From assembly GCA_907165065.1 (NCBI GenBank), contig OU015538.1, positions 17,933,165 to 17,997,164 on the forward strand: a stretch of 64,000 nucleotides of DNA, in the 5' to 3' direction. Positions within the stretch are counted from its first letter, which is position 1, and each line of letters starts with the position of its first letter. Origin of the DNA: Caprimulgus europaeus (taxonomy: Eukaryota; Chordata; Aves; Caprimulgiformes; Caprimulgidae). A program made the position numbers and the translations under genes. Below, piece by piece: positions 53,234 to 62,700 of the stretch. The notes beneath the pieces are model-generated. The model did not search any database. It saw nothing but the letters and a program-made list of their open reading frames with translations, and was not told where the DNA came from.

Positions 53234-53366
53234 CTAACTGCCTCCTCCCATCACTTTTTTCAGAGATATTGTGCTATTCAGCTCTCTGAACCAGTGAATG
53301 GCCCATTCATGTACATATCGGTGTCAGGACTGGGACAGGGATGGGGCTTCATGGCTAAAGGTGAGG
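53234..53366 (+). other. Candidate 97-nt exon with full splice signals
   Basis: A branch-point consensus CTAAC (53234-53238), a pyrimidine tract and TTTTTTCAG (ending 53263) stand in the textbook order and spacing. The candidate exon is 53264-53360, followed by AAAG and then GTGAGG (53361-53366). Exactly one frame is open, encoding 32 residues that include LSEPVNGPFMYISVSGLG; the other two contain stops. No family is recognised. This is the most complete exon-like signal set in the window, but without a neighbouring exon or conservation data a pseudo-exon cannot be ruled out. Confidence 0.27.
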
Positions 53367-55128
53367 GGACAGAGAAGAGACCATCTCTGACTTGGATTAT
53401 TTTAAGCTTCTGTAGAGCAGCACCTTTCAACCCTCCACTCTACCATGTGCATGTGTAATTTAGAGTTTTTGAAAAACCTTGATGTGGATTTTTTGCTAAC
53501 TTCTATTTCTCCAGCTTTTCCCCCTGTTATGTCCCAAGGCAAATTCAGCAGAGGGTAAAAAGCTAGCCCTGCCCAGACTGCTGCCAAGAAAAAAGGAATG
53601 CTTTTGATGCTCCCTATTCTTCTTCAATACTCAGATTTTCTCCCTCGTAAACAAACAAGAACCACTTTGGCAGTAAGAAGATGGGGAAGCAGTGTTTACC
53701 TAGACCATAGAAGCTATCTAGGGAACCTAATTCCTTTTAAAGCATTATTTTCTATGTTTAAAATTAATTGGGTAGGTGTTGAATGACCAAGACCATTTTA
53801 CAAAAGGCTCCAGTTCCATTCTGATATCTGAGGTTGTAGAAGAGAGGTGCTTAACATCTGCCAGCATAAAGGCAGGTGTGGATTTTATTACAAGCATTAG
53901 TTTCTGAGGGCTTGAATGACTTTGACCTCAAAATGTTAATCTTCCTGAACTCCAGTGCAAATATCAAATGTCAGGAAAATCCAGATAGATGTGTGGACTT
54001 TGAGTACTTAAATTAGTCTACCTTTAAACAGAAAGGAGTTTACAACTTATTAACAGAGCTGTCCTCAACTCCAATAGGAACAGAAATGGTTATTTGAGAT
54101 TCTGTGGTTGGCTGATAGAGAAATAAGAGCAGAGAAGGGTGATAACTTTCCATATTAATGTGTGAACTACTGTTCAGAGTCTAGCTGCCTAGGGCAGAAT
54201 AGTGATCTTTCTTTAACTGATACATCTTTCCAGAGCCAGAAGACAACAGATACTTCAAGTCTGTGCCACCTACCCCCCTATTTGTCCCCTTCTCTTATCG
54301 TGAGAGATGTAATGCTGCTTTTCCTGAGCTGTGTCCACAGCTGCCAAGAGGTTTTACGGGTAGCTGAGCCTGTGGCTCTGCCTCTATACCTGACTGACTA
54401 GCAGGTTATGTCATATACCATAACCAACAATACTATAAACTAGTTTGCCTTGGCAACAGCTTGAGGAAAGAAGAGCAAAAAGATTTAAAATTTAATAGGA
54501 GGGAACTAGCCCTGTTTTGAGACAAATGAGGGTTTTTTGTTTTGCTTTTAAATCAAGTTGTTTGAAGTGATCACCTGTACAAATCACTGTGTAATCTTCT
54601 CTGATAGCTGGATTTCAGTAGCTTTGTGTACTTCTATAATACCTGGTGGGATTCAACTAGCTAGTAAGTTTTATTTTTCATAAAGAAAATACTTATACTT
54701 ACTATTTGTACTATTTAGTTAATATACATGGAACAAATATCAAACAACTTATCAATAAAAGCATTTGTTTTTGAATTACATCTTCAAAAATGATATGAAT
54801 TTTCTCTATCTTACAATTTTTTTGTGAGTGCATTCTTCCCTGAAGAATGAAATTTCCCTCACAAAAGTACAAAGACAGAACTGGAATTTTACCTGCTTGT
54901 GGTAATTGATATTAACTGCTTGGGGATGCACCTTAAAAAGTCAACATAACCAGACATTTCCCTAATGCTGAAACACTATTACGAAAATCTGTTTCTAAGG
55001 TGTTTGGGATCTTTTCATGCTTTTCACTCTAAAGCTCTTCTGGTTCTTTGCTGCTGCTTACCCCTTGCTGTTTTTGCTATTGCTCTCTGAAAGAAAACTT
55101 TAAGCAACCACATTTCCTTGATTTTGGA

Positions 55129-55132
<4 letters not shown>

Positions 55133-55160
<28 letters not shown>
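55133..55160. repeat. (GA)14 microsatellite
   Basis: A perfect dinucleotide array of 14 GA units is seen directly. It is the only long dinucleotide microsatellite in the window and is probably length-polymorphic. The serine-leucine repeat in the minus-strand frame across it is simply its translation. Confidence 0.97.
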
Positions 55161-55165
<5 letters not shown>

Positions 55166-56454
55166 GTATGCATGTGCCTGTGTATACATATATGAAATCA
55201 GTGTATACATAAATAGTTTCATGTGTAAGCTTCTTTTCATTGAACAAAGGATACCTTCAAAAATGAATGGAAAATCATTGATACTTGGTTTGAAATTAAA
55301 TAAGGTTTTCCTATACTTCATATAGCAGGGATCCATAAACCAACCAGATAACCTGAGTGCATTAGTACAGAAGTGCTATGTGGTAGTCTTTTGAAGGGTC
55401 ACATTAATAAAGAGGAAATCTGTTGCAACAAACTGGGAATGCTTTTCCCTATAGTATTGTTTCTAGGAGAGAACTGAAGACTTTTCTGTGCTAAAAAAAC
55501 TGCACAGACATAGTTCTGTGACTAGTGGCATTCCCACTATGAGAGTTTGCTGTTGGAATTTTTGCTGTTGTTTGGTATTGATTTGTCAGCTAAGTGAACT
55601 CTTTTAGTAAACCTGTTATCAATGCCAGAATGATCTTTTACGTTGGACAACTTGCAAAAATTTGCAGTCAGTTTTGCCGTTCTGGTTTGTGACCCCAGCC
55701 TACAGATCTTTGTTGTAATGTTATGGGCTCTGTCCTTCTTAGGTCATAAAAATATCATACCTAGGGCAACTTGGGTAGAATAAACCCTTTTCCTTTCCAT
55801 AAAGATTTTTTATGCTCTACTATTATTTCTTGAATAATAGGAGTCAGCTCATTAGTAGCACATAAAGCATCTTTGTTGTGGAGAAACCAATATAATCTGT
55901 ATCTGTTTCAAAAGCAGCTTTTGGAGATGGGTGTTTGGAACAATCATCTTGCTCTGTGCAGTTGCGTTCAGCCTCAGTGCAGAATTCCCAATGCTCCTCT
56001 TCTGTGCAGGCACTTGAGTTCCTACATAGTGCCCTGAGAGCTCCCTTGATCTTGCCAAGAGTCCACTGCTGTTCTCATGCATGTTTAAGAAAAAGACCTA
56101 TGAAGTTCTTTGCAAATAACTTCATGACTTATTAAATTCTGTCATTGTATACCTGGAGCAGGAATTTATGAATAATTATTTGTCAGATAATATGTCAGAT
56201 ATGATCTATCTGTTTTGTGGAAGTAAGAGCTTTCTGCTGATTTGTTCTTAAGCTTCTGTGTGATAGAAATATGCAACTTTCCTTAAAAAGACACATACTA
56301 GATGACATGTATTGTTCTTTTGAAATATTTAAGAAATATTTTGTTGGAAAATTTGGAACTGGCATGATTTGAAATGAACATTGACTCTTGATCTCGAAGC
56401 TAGCTTTAAACAGTAATAGCAGAAATGTTCCTTTACAATCATTTTCCACTACTT

Positions 56455-56472
56455 AAAAAAAAAAAAAAAAAG
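56455..56472. repeat. Poly-A run, 18 bases
   Basis: This is a direct A run with no recognisable retrocopy to its left. Confidence 0.9.
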
Positions 56473-57108
56473 GCTGATCAGGTAATATCATCTGGTTTTC
56501 AGTTTGGTTTTTTACATTATGTCTAGACTGGGAGACAAGCATTCTAAGTGAAGTCTTTCCATCAAATCCCTTGAGAATTTCTATTTTTTTACTCTTAGCC
56601 TGATTTTGACTCTCATGGAAAATGAAATTCCTGTGAACAATCACATGTGTTAAAGGAGTGAGAACTAAAAGACAGTTACTGGTATGATACACAAAAAATG
56701 CATTAAGGTTTGGACATAAACCTGCAGGAAGGAGGTGACTCATCCTTTAGTCACCTTGTTTTGAACCTATGCCAGGATTCAGTATTGCAAAGTACGGTGC
56801 ACAAGTTCAGCTAATGTCTGGAGACACTCCATGGGAGTAGCAACTTTTAATTCTGGATTTCCTGTCTTTGCTGGGTTTCAGTCTGACCACTTATGTTATT
56901 TTAATGGAGACATTTCTATCTAATTTCCTTTGTTTCTTTTCAAACCATTAAAAAAAAAAACCCAGAAAGAGGTGATATTAATAATGTATTATGCCTGAGA
57001 CTTCTTCAAACGTGATCAATGTTAATGGGATCATTGAGACTCCTCTCTAGAGATCAGAATTACTCTTTAGAGCTGCTACAGATCATGTTTTCCCTGAACA
57101 CTAAGTAT

Positions 57109-57113
57109 GAAGC
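57109..57113. repeat. Target site duplication, left copy (GAAGC)
   Basis: GAAGC directly precedes the TG that opens the first LTR. The same five bases directly follow the CA that closes the second LTR (59778-59782). The perfect match shows that the LTR-interior-LTR unit inserted as one piece. Confidence 0.9.
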
Positions 57114-57306
57114 TGTATTGGGTTTGCATGGCAAGGTTTTTGGTAGCAGTGGGGGAGGGGACATGGGGTGGCTTCTGTGAGAGAAGCTGCCAGAAGCTTC
57201 CCCCATGTCCGACCCGACACAGCCAATGCCAGCCGGCTACAAGAAGGGACCCGCCGCTGGCCAAGGCCGAGCCAATCAGTAACGCCTCTGTGATAACATA
57301 ATTAAG

Positions 57307-57342
57307 AAAAAAAAAAAAAGAAAAAAAAAAAAAAAAAAAAAA
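57307..57342. repeat. A-tract in 5' LTR (A13-G-A22)
   Basis: Thirteen A, one G and twenty-two A lie just downstream of the presumed promoter region of the LTR. The same tract occurs in the 3' LTR (58809-58843) as A13-G-A21, a one-base length difference typical of slippage. Confidence 0.9.
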
Positions 57343-57486
57343 GCTGCACACTTTGCAGCGAGAGAGAGGAGTGAGAAGATGTAAGAGAAACAACTCCGCA
57401 GACACCAAGGTCAGTGAAGAAGGAGGGGGAGGATGGGCTCTGGCGCCAGAGCAGCGATTCCCCGCAGCCTGTGGAGAAAGACCATG

Positions 57487-57859
57487 GTGAGGCAGGCTGT
57501 CCCCCTGCAGCCCCTGGAGGTCCATGGTGGTGCAGATGACCACCTGTAGCCCGTGGAGGACCCCATGCCGGAGCAGGTGGATGCCGAAGGAGGCTGTGAC
57601 CCCGTAGGAAGCCCGCGCTGGAGCAGGTTCCTGTCAGGACCTGTAGCCCGTGGAGAGAGGAGCCCACGCCGGAGCAGGTTTGCTGGCAGGACTTGTGACC
57701 CCGTGGGGGACCTGCGCTGGAGCAGTCCCTTCCTGAAGGACTGCACACCATGGAATGGACCCAGACTGGAGCAGCTCGTGAAGAGCTGTCAGTCATGGGA
57801 AGGACTCACGTTGGAGCAGTTGGTGGAGGACTGTCTCCCGTGAGAGGGACCCCACGCTG
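57487..57859. repeat. Diverged ~47-bp tandem array within 5' LTR
   Basis: About eight imperfect units of 41-51 bp lie head to tail. The six clearest start with GAGCAG at 57571, 57621, 57672, 57720, 57769 and 57814. Each unit has an AGGAC-like block, a CCCGTGG-like block and a closing CGCTG/CGCCG. Two weaker units precede them from 57487. The array is GC-rich, unlike the rest of the window, and is repeated at the same place in the other LTR. Its role is unknown; it could act as a multi-site binding array or be a non-functional expansion. Confidence 0.88.
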
Positions 57860-58070
57860 GTGCGGGGGAAGGAGACCTCCCCCTGAGGAGGAAGCAGCGG
57901 CAGAAACAACGTGTGATGAACTGACCCTAACCCCATTCCCTGTCCCCCTGTGCCGCTGGGGGGAGGAGGTGGAAAATCGGGAAAGAGATTAAGCCCGGGA
58001 AGAAGGGAGGGATGGGGGAGGTGTTTTAAGATTTGGTTTTACTTCTCATTCTCCTCTAATTTTGATTTGT

Positions 58071-58076
58071 AATAAA
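58071..58076 (+). promoter_or_regulatory. LTR polyadenylation signal AATAAA (5' LTR)
   Basis: AATAAA stands in the expected place before a T-rich stretch and the U5 part of the LTR. The matching signal in the 3' LTR is at 59577-59582 and would be the one used to end an element transcript. Confidence 0.75.
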
Positions 58077-58281
58077 GTAAATTTGTTTTTTTTTCCCCCA
58101 AGTCGAGTCTGTTTTGCCCGTGCCAGTAATTGGTGAGTGATCTCTCTCCGTCCTTATCTCCACCCACGAGCTTTTCGTTATAATTTTCTCCCTCTGCCCA
58201 TTTTGAGGAGGGGGAGTGATAGAGTGGGCTTTGGTGGGCATCCGGTCTCTAGCCAGGGTCAACCCACCACAGTCTTTTTTT

Positions 58282-58299
58282 TGGCGCCCAACGTGGGGC
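58282..58299 (+). other. Primer binding site for tRNA-Lys
   Basis: TGGCGCCCAACGTGGGGC is the full 18-nt complement of the 3' end of tRNA-Lys (the Lys1,2 type known from some class II retroviruses). It sits 10 nt after the end of the LTR, a wider gap than the few bases usual in retroviruses. The gap is GT, C and a run of seven T. Confidence 0.92.
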
Positions 58300-58598
58300 A
58301 TGAGAGATTGGAGATAAGGTTATTAACGGAGAGAGGAGAGGTAACGGGCAAAACATAGACCGAACATGGCTAAAGAGTGATGAGTAGGACAATTATGGGG
58401 GATTTTATCGATTTAATTGTGGTGAAGAAACAAGGGGTGGATTATGTGTGTAAATTGTCCACTTTTGTCTGGTGTTGTGATGAAGTTATTTTGATTTTGG
58501 TGTGGGGAATTCTTTTTTTTTGTTGATGTGAGTAGAAGTTTGTGAAGATTGTGTGATGAATGTGGATTTTAGTGATGATTCTTAAATATGTGATTCAC

Positions 58599-58615
58599 AG
58601 AGGCGAGGGGTGGAA
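58599..58615 (+). other. Polypurine tract
   Basis: A purine-rich stretch ending GAGGGGTGGAA-like (interrupted by one C and one T) directly precedes the TG of the 3' LTR, where plus-strand synthesis would be primed. It is less pure than in active retroviruses, but the position is exact. Confidence 0.65.
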
Positions 58616-59777
58616 TGTATTGGGTTTGCATGGCAAGGTTTTTGGTAGCAGTGGGGGAGGGGACATGGGGTGGCTTCTGTGAGAGAAGCTGCCAGAAGCT
58701 TCCCCCATGTCCGACCCGACACAGCCAATGCCAGCCGGCTACAAGAAGGGACCCGCCGCTGGCCAAGGCCGAGCCAATCAGTAACGCCTCTGTGATAACA
58801 TAATTAAGAAAAAAAAAAAAAGAAAAAAAAAAAAAAAAAAAAAGCTGCACACTTTGCAGCGAGAGAGAGGAGTGAGAAGATGTAAGAGAAACAACTCCGC
58901 AGACACCAAGGTCAGTGAAGAAGGAGGGGGAGGGAATGGGCTCCAGGCGCCGGAGCAGAGATTCCCCCCCCAAGAGGTGGTGAAAGACCAGGGTGAAGCG
59001 GGCTGTCCCCCTGCAGCCCCTGGAGGTCCATGGTGGTGCAGATGACCACCTGTAGCCCGTGGAGGACCCCATGCCGGAGCAGGTGGATGCCGAAGGAGGC
59101 TGTGACCCCGTAGGAAGCCCGCGCTGGAGCAGGTTCCTGTCAGGACCTGTAGCCCGTGGAGAGAGGAGCCCACGCCGGAGCAGGTTTGCTGGCAGGACTT
59201 GTGACCCCGTGGGGGACCTGCGCTGGAGCAGTCCCTTCCTGAAGGACTGCACACCATGGAATGGACCCAGACTGGAGCAGCTCGTGAAGAGCTGTCAGTC
59301 ATGGGAAGGACTCACGTTGGAGCAGTTGGTGGAGGACTGTCTCCCGTGAGAGGGACCCCACGCTGGTGCGGGGGAAGGATACCTCCCCCTGAGGAGGAAG
59401 CAGCAGCAGAAACAACGTGTGATGAACTGACCCCAACCCCATTCCCTGTCCCCCTGTGCTGCTGGGGGGAGGAGGTGGAAAATCGGGAAAGAGATTAAGC
59501 CCGGGAAGAAGGGAGGGATGGGGGAGGTGTTTTAAGATTTGGTTTTACTTCTCATTCTCCTCTAATTTTGATTTGTAATAAAGTAAATTTGTTTTTTTTT
59601 CCCCCAAGTCGAGTCTGTTTTGCCCGTGCCAGTAATTGGTGAGTGATCTCTCTCCGTCCTTATCTCCACCCACGAGCTTTTCGTTATAATTTTCTCCCTC
59701 TGCCCATTTTGAGGAGGGGGAGTGATAGAGTGGGCTTTGGTGGGCATCCGGTCTCTAGCCAGGGTCAACCCACCACA
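58616..59777 (+). repeat. 3' LTR
   Basis: This has the same ends and layout as the 5' LTR: A-tract at 58809-58843, tandem array at 58993-59365, AATAAA at 59577-59582, end CCACCACA. Outside one patch (58933-59001), I count about four base differences and one A-run length difference from the 5' LTR. Inside that patch there are about a dozen. A minus-strand frame of 227 codons (58569-59252) crosses the LTR start and is a compositional artefact. Confidence 0.92.
58993..59365. repeat. Diverged ~47-bp tandem array within 3' LTR
   Basis: This is the counterpart of 57487-57859, offset by 1506 bp and the same length. The units are base-for-base the same over nearly the whole array, so the array existed before this copy inserted. 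Confidence 0.88.
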
Positions 59778-59782
59778 GAAGC
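59778..59782. repeat. Target site duplication, right copy (GAAGC)
   Basis: GAAGC directly follows the closing CA of the 3' LTR and matches the five bases before the 5' LTR. Confidence 0.9.
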
Positions 59783-62700
59783 ACAGTATACTATGATTCA
59801 CTTGTGTTATCAGTGTCAGTGGTGCTTTAACAGCCAGGTCATTGACATTAGAGACAATCCATTCTAACGTAAAAGTTTTTCATATTAAATAAAAATACAA
59901 TTGTTCTAATATTTTTAAAAAAATAAAAATTAACAAATATCATTGTACATTCTAGACACCTGTGGAATATTTAACTGACTTTAAAAGGAAAAAAATGAGA
60001 AGTTCATAGTAATTCTACTTGCAGATTTTGCAATATTATGCAGTGTTAATTAATGTATCTTCATAAAATGTCAGAAAACAGTATACCAGCCATACAAGGT
60101 GTGATGCCTTTCTGATGTAGCTCAGCAAGCCACACTAGATCATAACTTTTTCAAGATATATGTCTCTTCTGAATGGCTACAATGCTATTAGATTTTGAGA
60201 ATTGGTGTTGGAAGTCAACAGGAACGACCAAAGATATTTTGAATGTTAAGTTTAATAAGGCATCAGAACAGATGCCTTTTCCATGGTTTCAGTACAATAC
60301 CTGTCTGTCTCTTCCTTGGCATTGTTAAAGAGGTTTTCAATCTTGTTATCTTCATTTTTCAAATTGGGAAGTATAACATGAGTAACTGCACATGTAATAA
60401 TCAGTTTTGAATTAAGAATGAAGTAGAGATATCATTTAATCATCCAAGGTGTCTTTCCTAAGAATAGCCATCAATTATACTTACGTAGTTCAAATATCAC
60501 TTGGCCAATGAAATTTCCCCTGGTTTATGGAGGATTATCTTTAAGTATGCCTGAGTCTAGACTGAAATATCAGGGCATTTGTAATGGTGTCCAAAACCGA
60601 CTTGTGAAGGATGTCAGAGGAAGAAGGTGGAAGTGCCCACATCACAGGGGTAAAGAGCTTGGAAGTTCTTTCTGCCAGGCTCCAAAATAGGCCACTGTGT
60701 TGTGATTTGTTGGATTTTGAGAAACACCATCCTTCTGGTGACAGAAATCTGCAAGGAGAAACCTTTGGAAAGGATCCCTGTAGATCTTAGCAAGCCCCAA
60801 AGTGTGTGTCTGGGTGGGTGTGTGTACAGCAGCCTTGCAGAGGACTAGAAGGAAGCAGTGGTACAAGCCTTGTACATATCCACCAGATAAGTGTCTTCCT
60901 CCTGTTTACCAGCCACAGTGTATATAAAATATTTTTATGGCCAAATGTCTTCATGATATAGAAAAGCCCCAAAAGTTTATATTCATCTTTCAGTGTTGCA
61001 GTGGTTTAGAGGTTTTTGAAGCTGAGTCTTATTTCATGCCCGTCTCTTTTAATGAGGACATTTTTTTCCAGGCTGGGCTAGCTTAGAAGCTGAGACAGCG
61101 CAGCTGAGCAGCACTGAGCAGTTTCCATTTGAAATGAGGCTGTTGACAAAAGTTTAAGGGAATTGAAATGAAGTCTGAAATATCCTTCCTGCCTTCACCA
61201 GGATGTTTGGAAGCCCTAGGGTGCTACAGACTGTGAAAGATTAGTAATTAGAGGCTCACCTTCTGTATACTAATGAAAGGCTCAGAACTAAAGCTTTTCA
61301 CATTGAAGGGATTGCTACATCCTGCATTTTTTGCTTTGAGGTTTTTAGAAAAACTAAGCGTGTCAGAGGGCATATGTAGCGAGTTATCCTGAGAAAGTGA
61401 CAGTATTGTTTAAGCACCTAGTCAGGGTTTAAAAGTGTGCTGTGCAAATCACTTGCAATGTACTTCATCCCTAGTCCCCCAGCAGTAGAACTGTGCCAGT
61501 ACTGGGCAGCTTCCAGTGATCCTGCCAGTCAGGTACTGGGGCAGGGGGTTCCCGTGGATGGCTATTACTGTCTGTTCTGTCTGTAAGTATCTTGTCCCAT
61601 CTATCAAGAGATAGAATTAGGAGAGGACTGAACAACGATTCTTTAAACACAAACTGGTACAATCCTCCTCTGTTCCCCTGAAATGACTAGATAGCCTGTC
61701 TTTGCTGATAGTTTTTGCTTTTTCTGCAGGATTTTATAACAAAGTCTCATACAACACCTGTCATCTATACCAATGCTTTGAATCTGAATAAAAAAAAACA
61801 AACCCTGTTCTGTTTTACTTTGGTGGTATTCACACAAAGAAAAAATAGATGAGTCAGTTTAAAATAACTCAACCAGGTGTCAGTCAACTTCATCTATTTA
61901 TAAACTGGACATCTTTATTATGGACTATTGTGAAATTTCTAACTCTATTTCATTTTGACTTATACTGAAATATAATAGTTCACCTCTAAAAAATAAGACT
62001 AGATACATGCAATATCCAATCTACCCCCAATATTGAAAAGGTTTTCCCTCATCAAATAGAAATATTAGCAGATGTCAGAGAATAAAGTGATAACTCAGCA
62101 CAAAATTCTAGAGTCAGTTCTCAAACATTTATGCAAGGACTGTCATTTGCAGAGCTACAGTTTCTGAGAAGCAGATTAAAAAAAAAAATACCATGGAAGT
62201 GACAATTTTGATGGGAACATACATTTCTCCTACAAGAGATGTCATGGTCTCAGATGTTATGGTGCCTTTCCTCTTTGGATTTCCCTCCAACACAAAAACT
62301 GAATTTGTTATAAAAGCAGTAAGTTTGCTGCCCTATAGAAAAACATTTCTCATGGACAGCTGCATTCTGGTACATTCTTGTATATCTCTGAGACTGAATC
62401 CAGCTAAATATGAGAAGAAAAGAGGGATTACGTATTTTCCCTTAAGAGCTGATAAGTTGGTAGATGTTGTGACCTCACCTTTCATTTTTTGCTGGCCATA
62501 ATAAATCATTGGTGATATGATAGGAAATATTTTTTTTTTCTAACTAAAGAGGTGAATTAAGTTGCTTCTTCCTAATAGTAAGCAAAACTACAACTCATAA
62601 GTCTTCCTGTTCTGCTGCTGGGTGCAGTAGAGAGGCATGCCACCCCTGACTCAGGATAAATTACATGACTTTACCTATCCCAGATTTAACAGCTACTTGA

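Larger units (their letters stand above)
53370..57108. other. Non-genic AT-rich sequence
   Basis: No gene is supported. It contains a GA microsatellite (55133-55160) and an 18-base A run (56455-56472). The open frames at 55852-56082 and 55935-56135 lie antisense to each other and match nothing. The right edge is the target site of the LTR element. Confidence 0.55.
57114..58271 (+). repeat. 5' LTR
   Basis: The LTR starts TGTATTGGG and ends CCACCACA, so it has the usual TG...CA ends. The U3 part carries CCAAT (57273-57277) and an A-rich tract (57307-57342) following ATAACATAATTAAG, which would be the AT-rich promoter region. A polyadenylation signal AATAAA lies at 58071-58076, so the R/U5 boundary should follow shortly after. 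A diverged tandem array occupies 57487-57859. The long open frames on both strands here come from GC-rich, repetitive composition and are not genes. Confidence 0.92.
58272..58615 (+). mobile_element. Short non-coding interior of the LTR element
   Basis: The interior is 344 bp, with the primer binding site near its left end, a G/T-rich middle and a purine tract at its right end. It is far too short for retroviral genes and no part of it resembles gag, pol or env. It keeps only the sequences needed in cis for reverse transcription, and perhaps packaging, as in other non-autonomous LTR elements. Confidence 0.88.
57114..59777 (+). mobile_element. Endogenous retrovirus-like LTR element, non-coding and non-autonomous
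   Basis: Two LTRs (57114-58271 and 58616-59777) flank a 344-bp interior with a tRNA-Lys primer binding site on the left and a purine tract on the right, all inside a 5-bp target duplication. The interior holds no recognisable gag, pol or env, so the element cannot be whole and must have been copied by enzymes supplied in trans, or be a reduced derivative of a larger element. From memory the LTR resembles a long-LTR family common in songbirds. The lysine primer would suit a class II (ERVK-like) origin, while a 5-bp duplication is more typical of other classes, so the class is left open. The LTRs are about 98% alike. At a bird-like neutral rate this suggests an insertion within the last few million years. 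Confidence 0.92.

Noticed and set aside
57302-57796. Long minus-strand frames of 155-164 codons, and matching plus-strand 96-codon frames, in the 5' LTR.
   Set aside because: Identical frames appear in the 3' LTR. All follow from the GC-rich ~47-bp repeat and the poly-A tract, and none resembles a retroviral or host protein.
58569-59252. A 227-codon minus-strand open frame, the longest in the window.
   Set aside because: It crosses the boundary between element interior and 3' LTR. It reads the antisense of the LTR tandem array and the A-tract (giving a phenylalanine run), and recurs in pieces in the other LTR. It is a compositional by-product and not a gene.
57114-59777. A plain tandem duplication of a 1.5-kb host segment.
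   Set aside because: The TG...CA ends, tRNA-Lys primer site, purine tract and matching GAAGC on the outer edges only are explained by retroviral-type insertion and not by tandem duplication.
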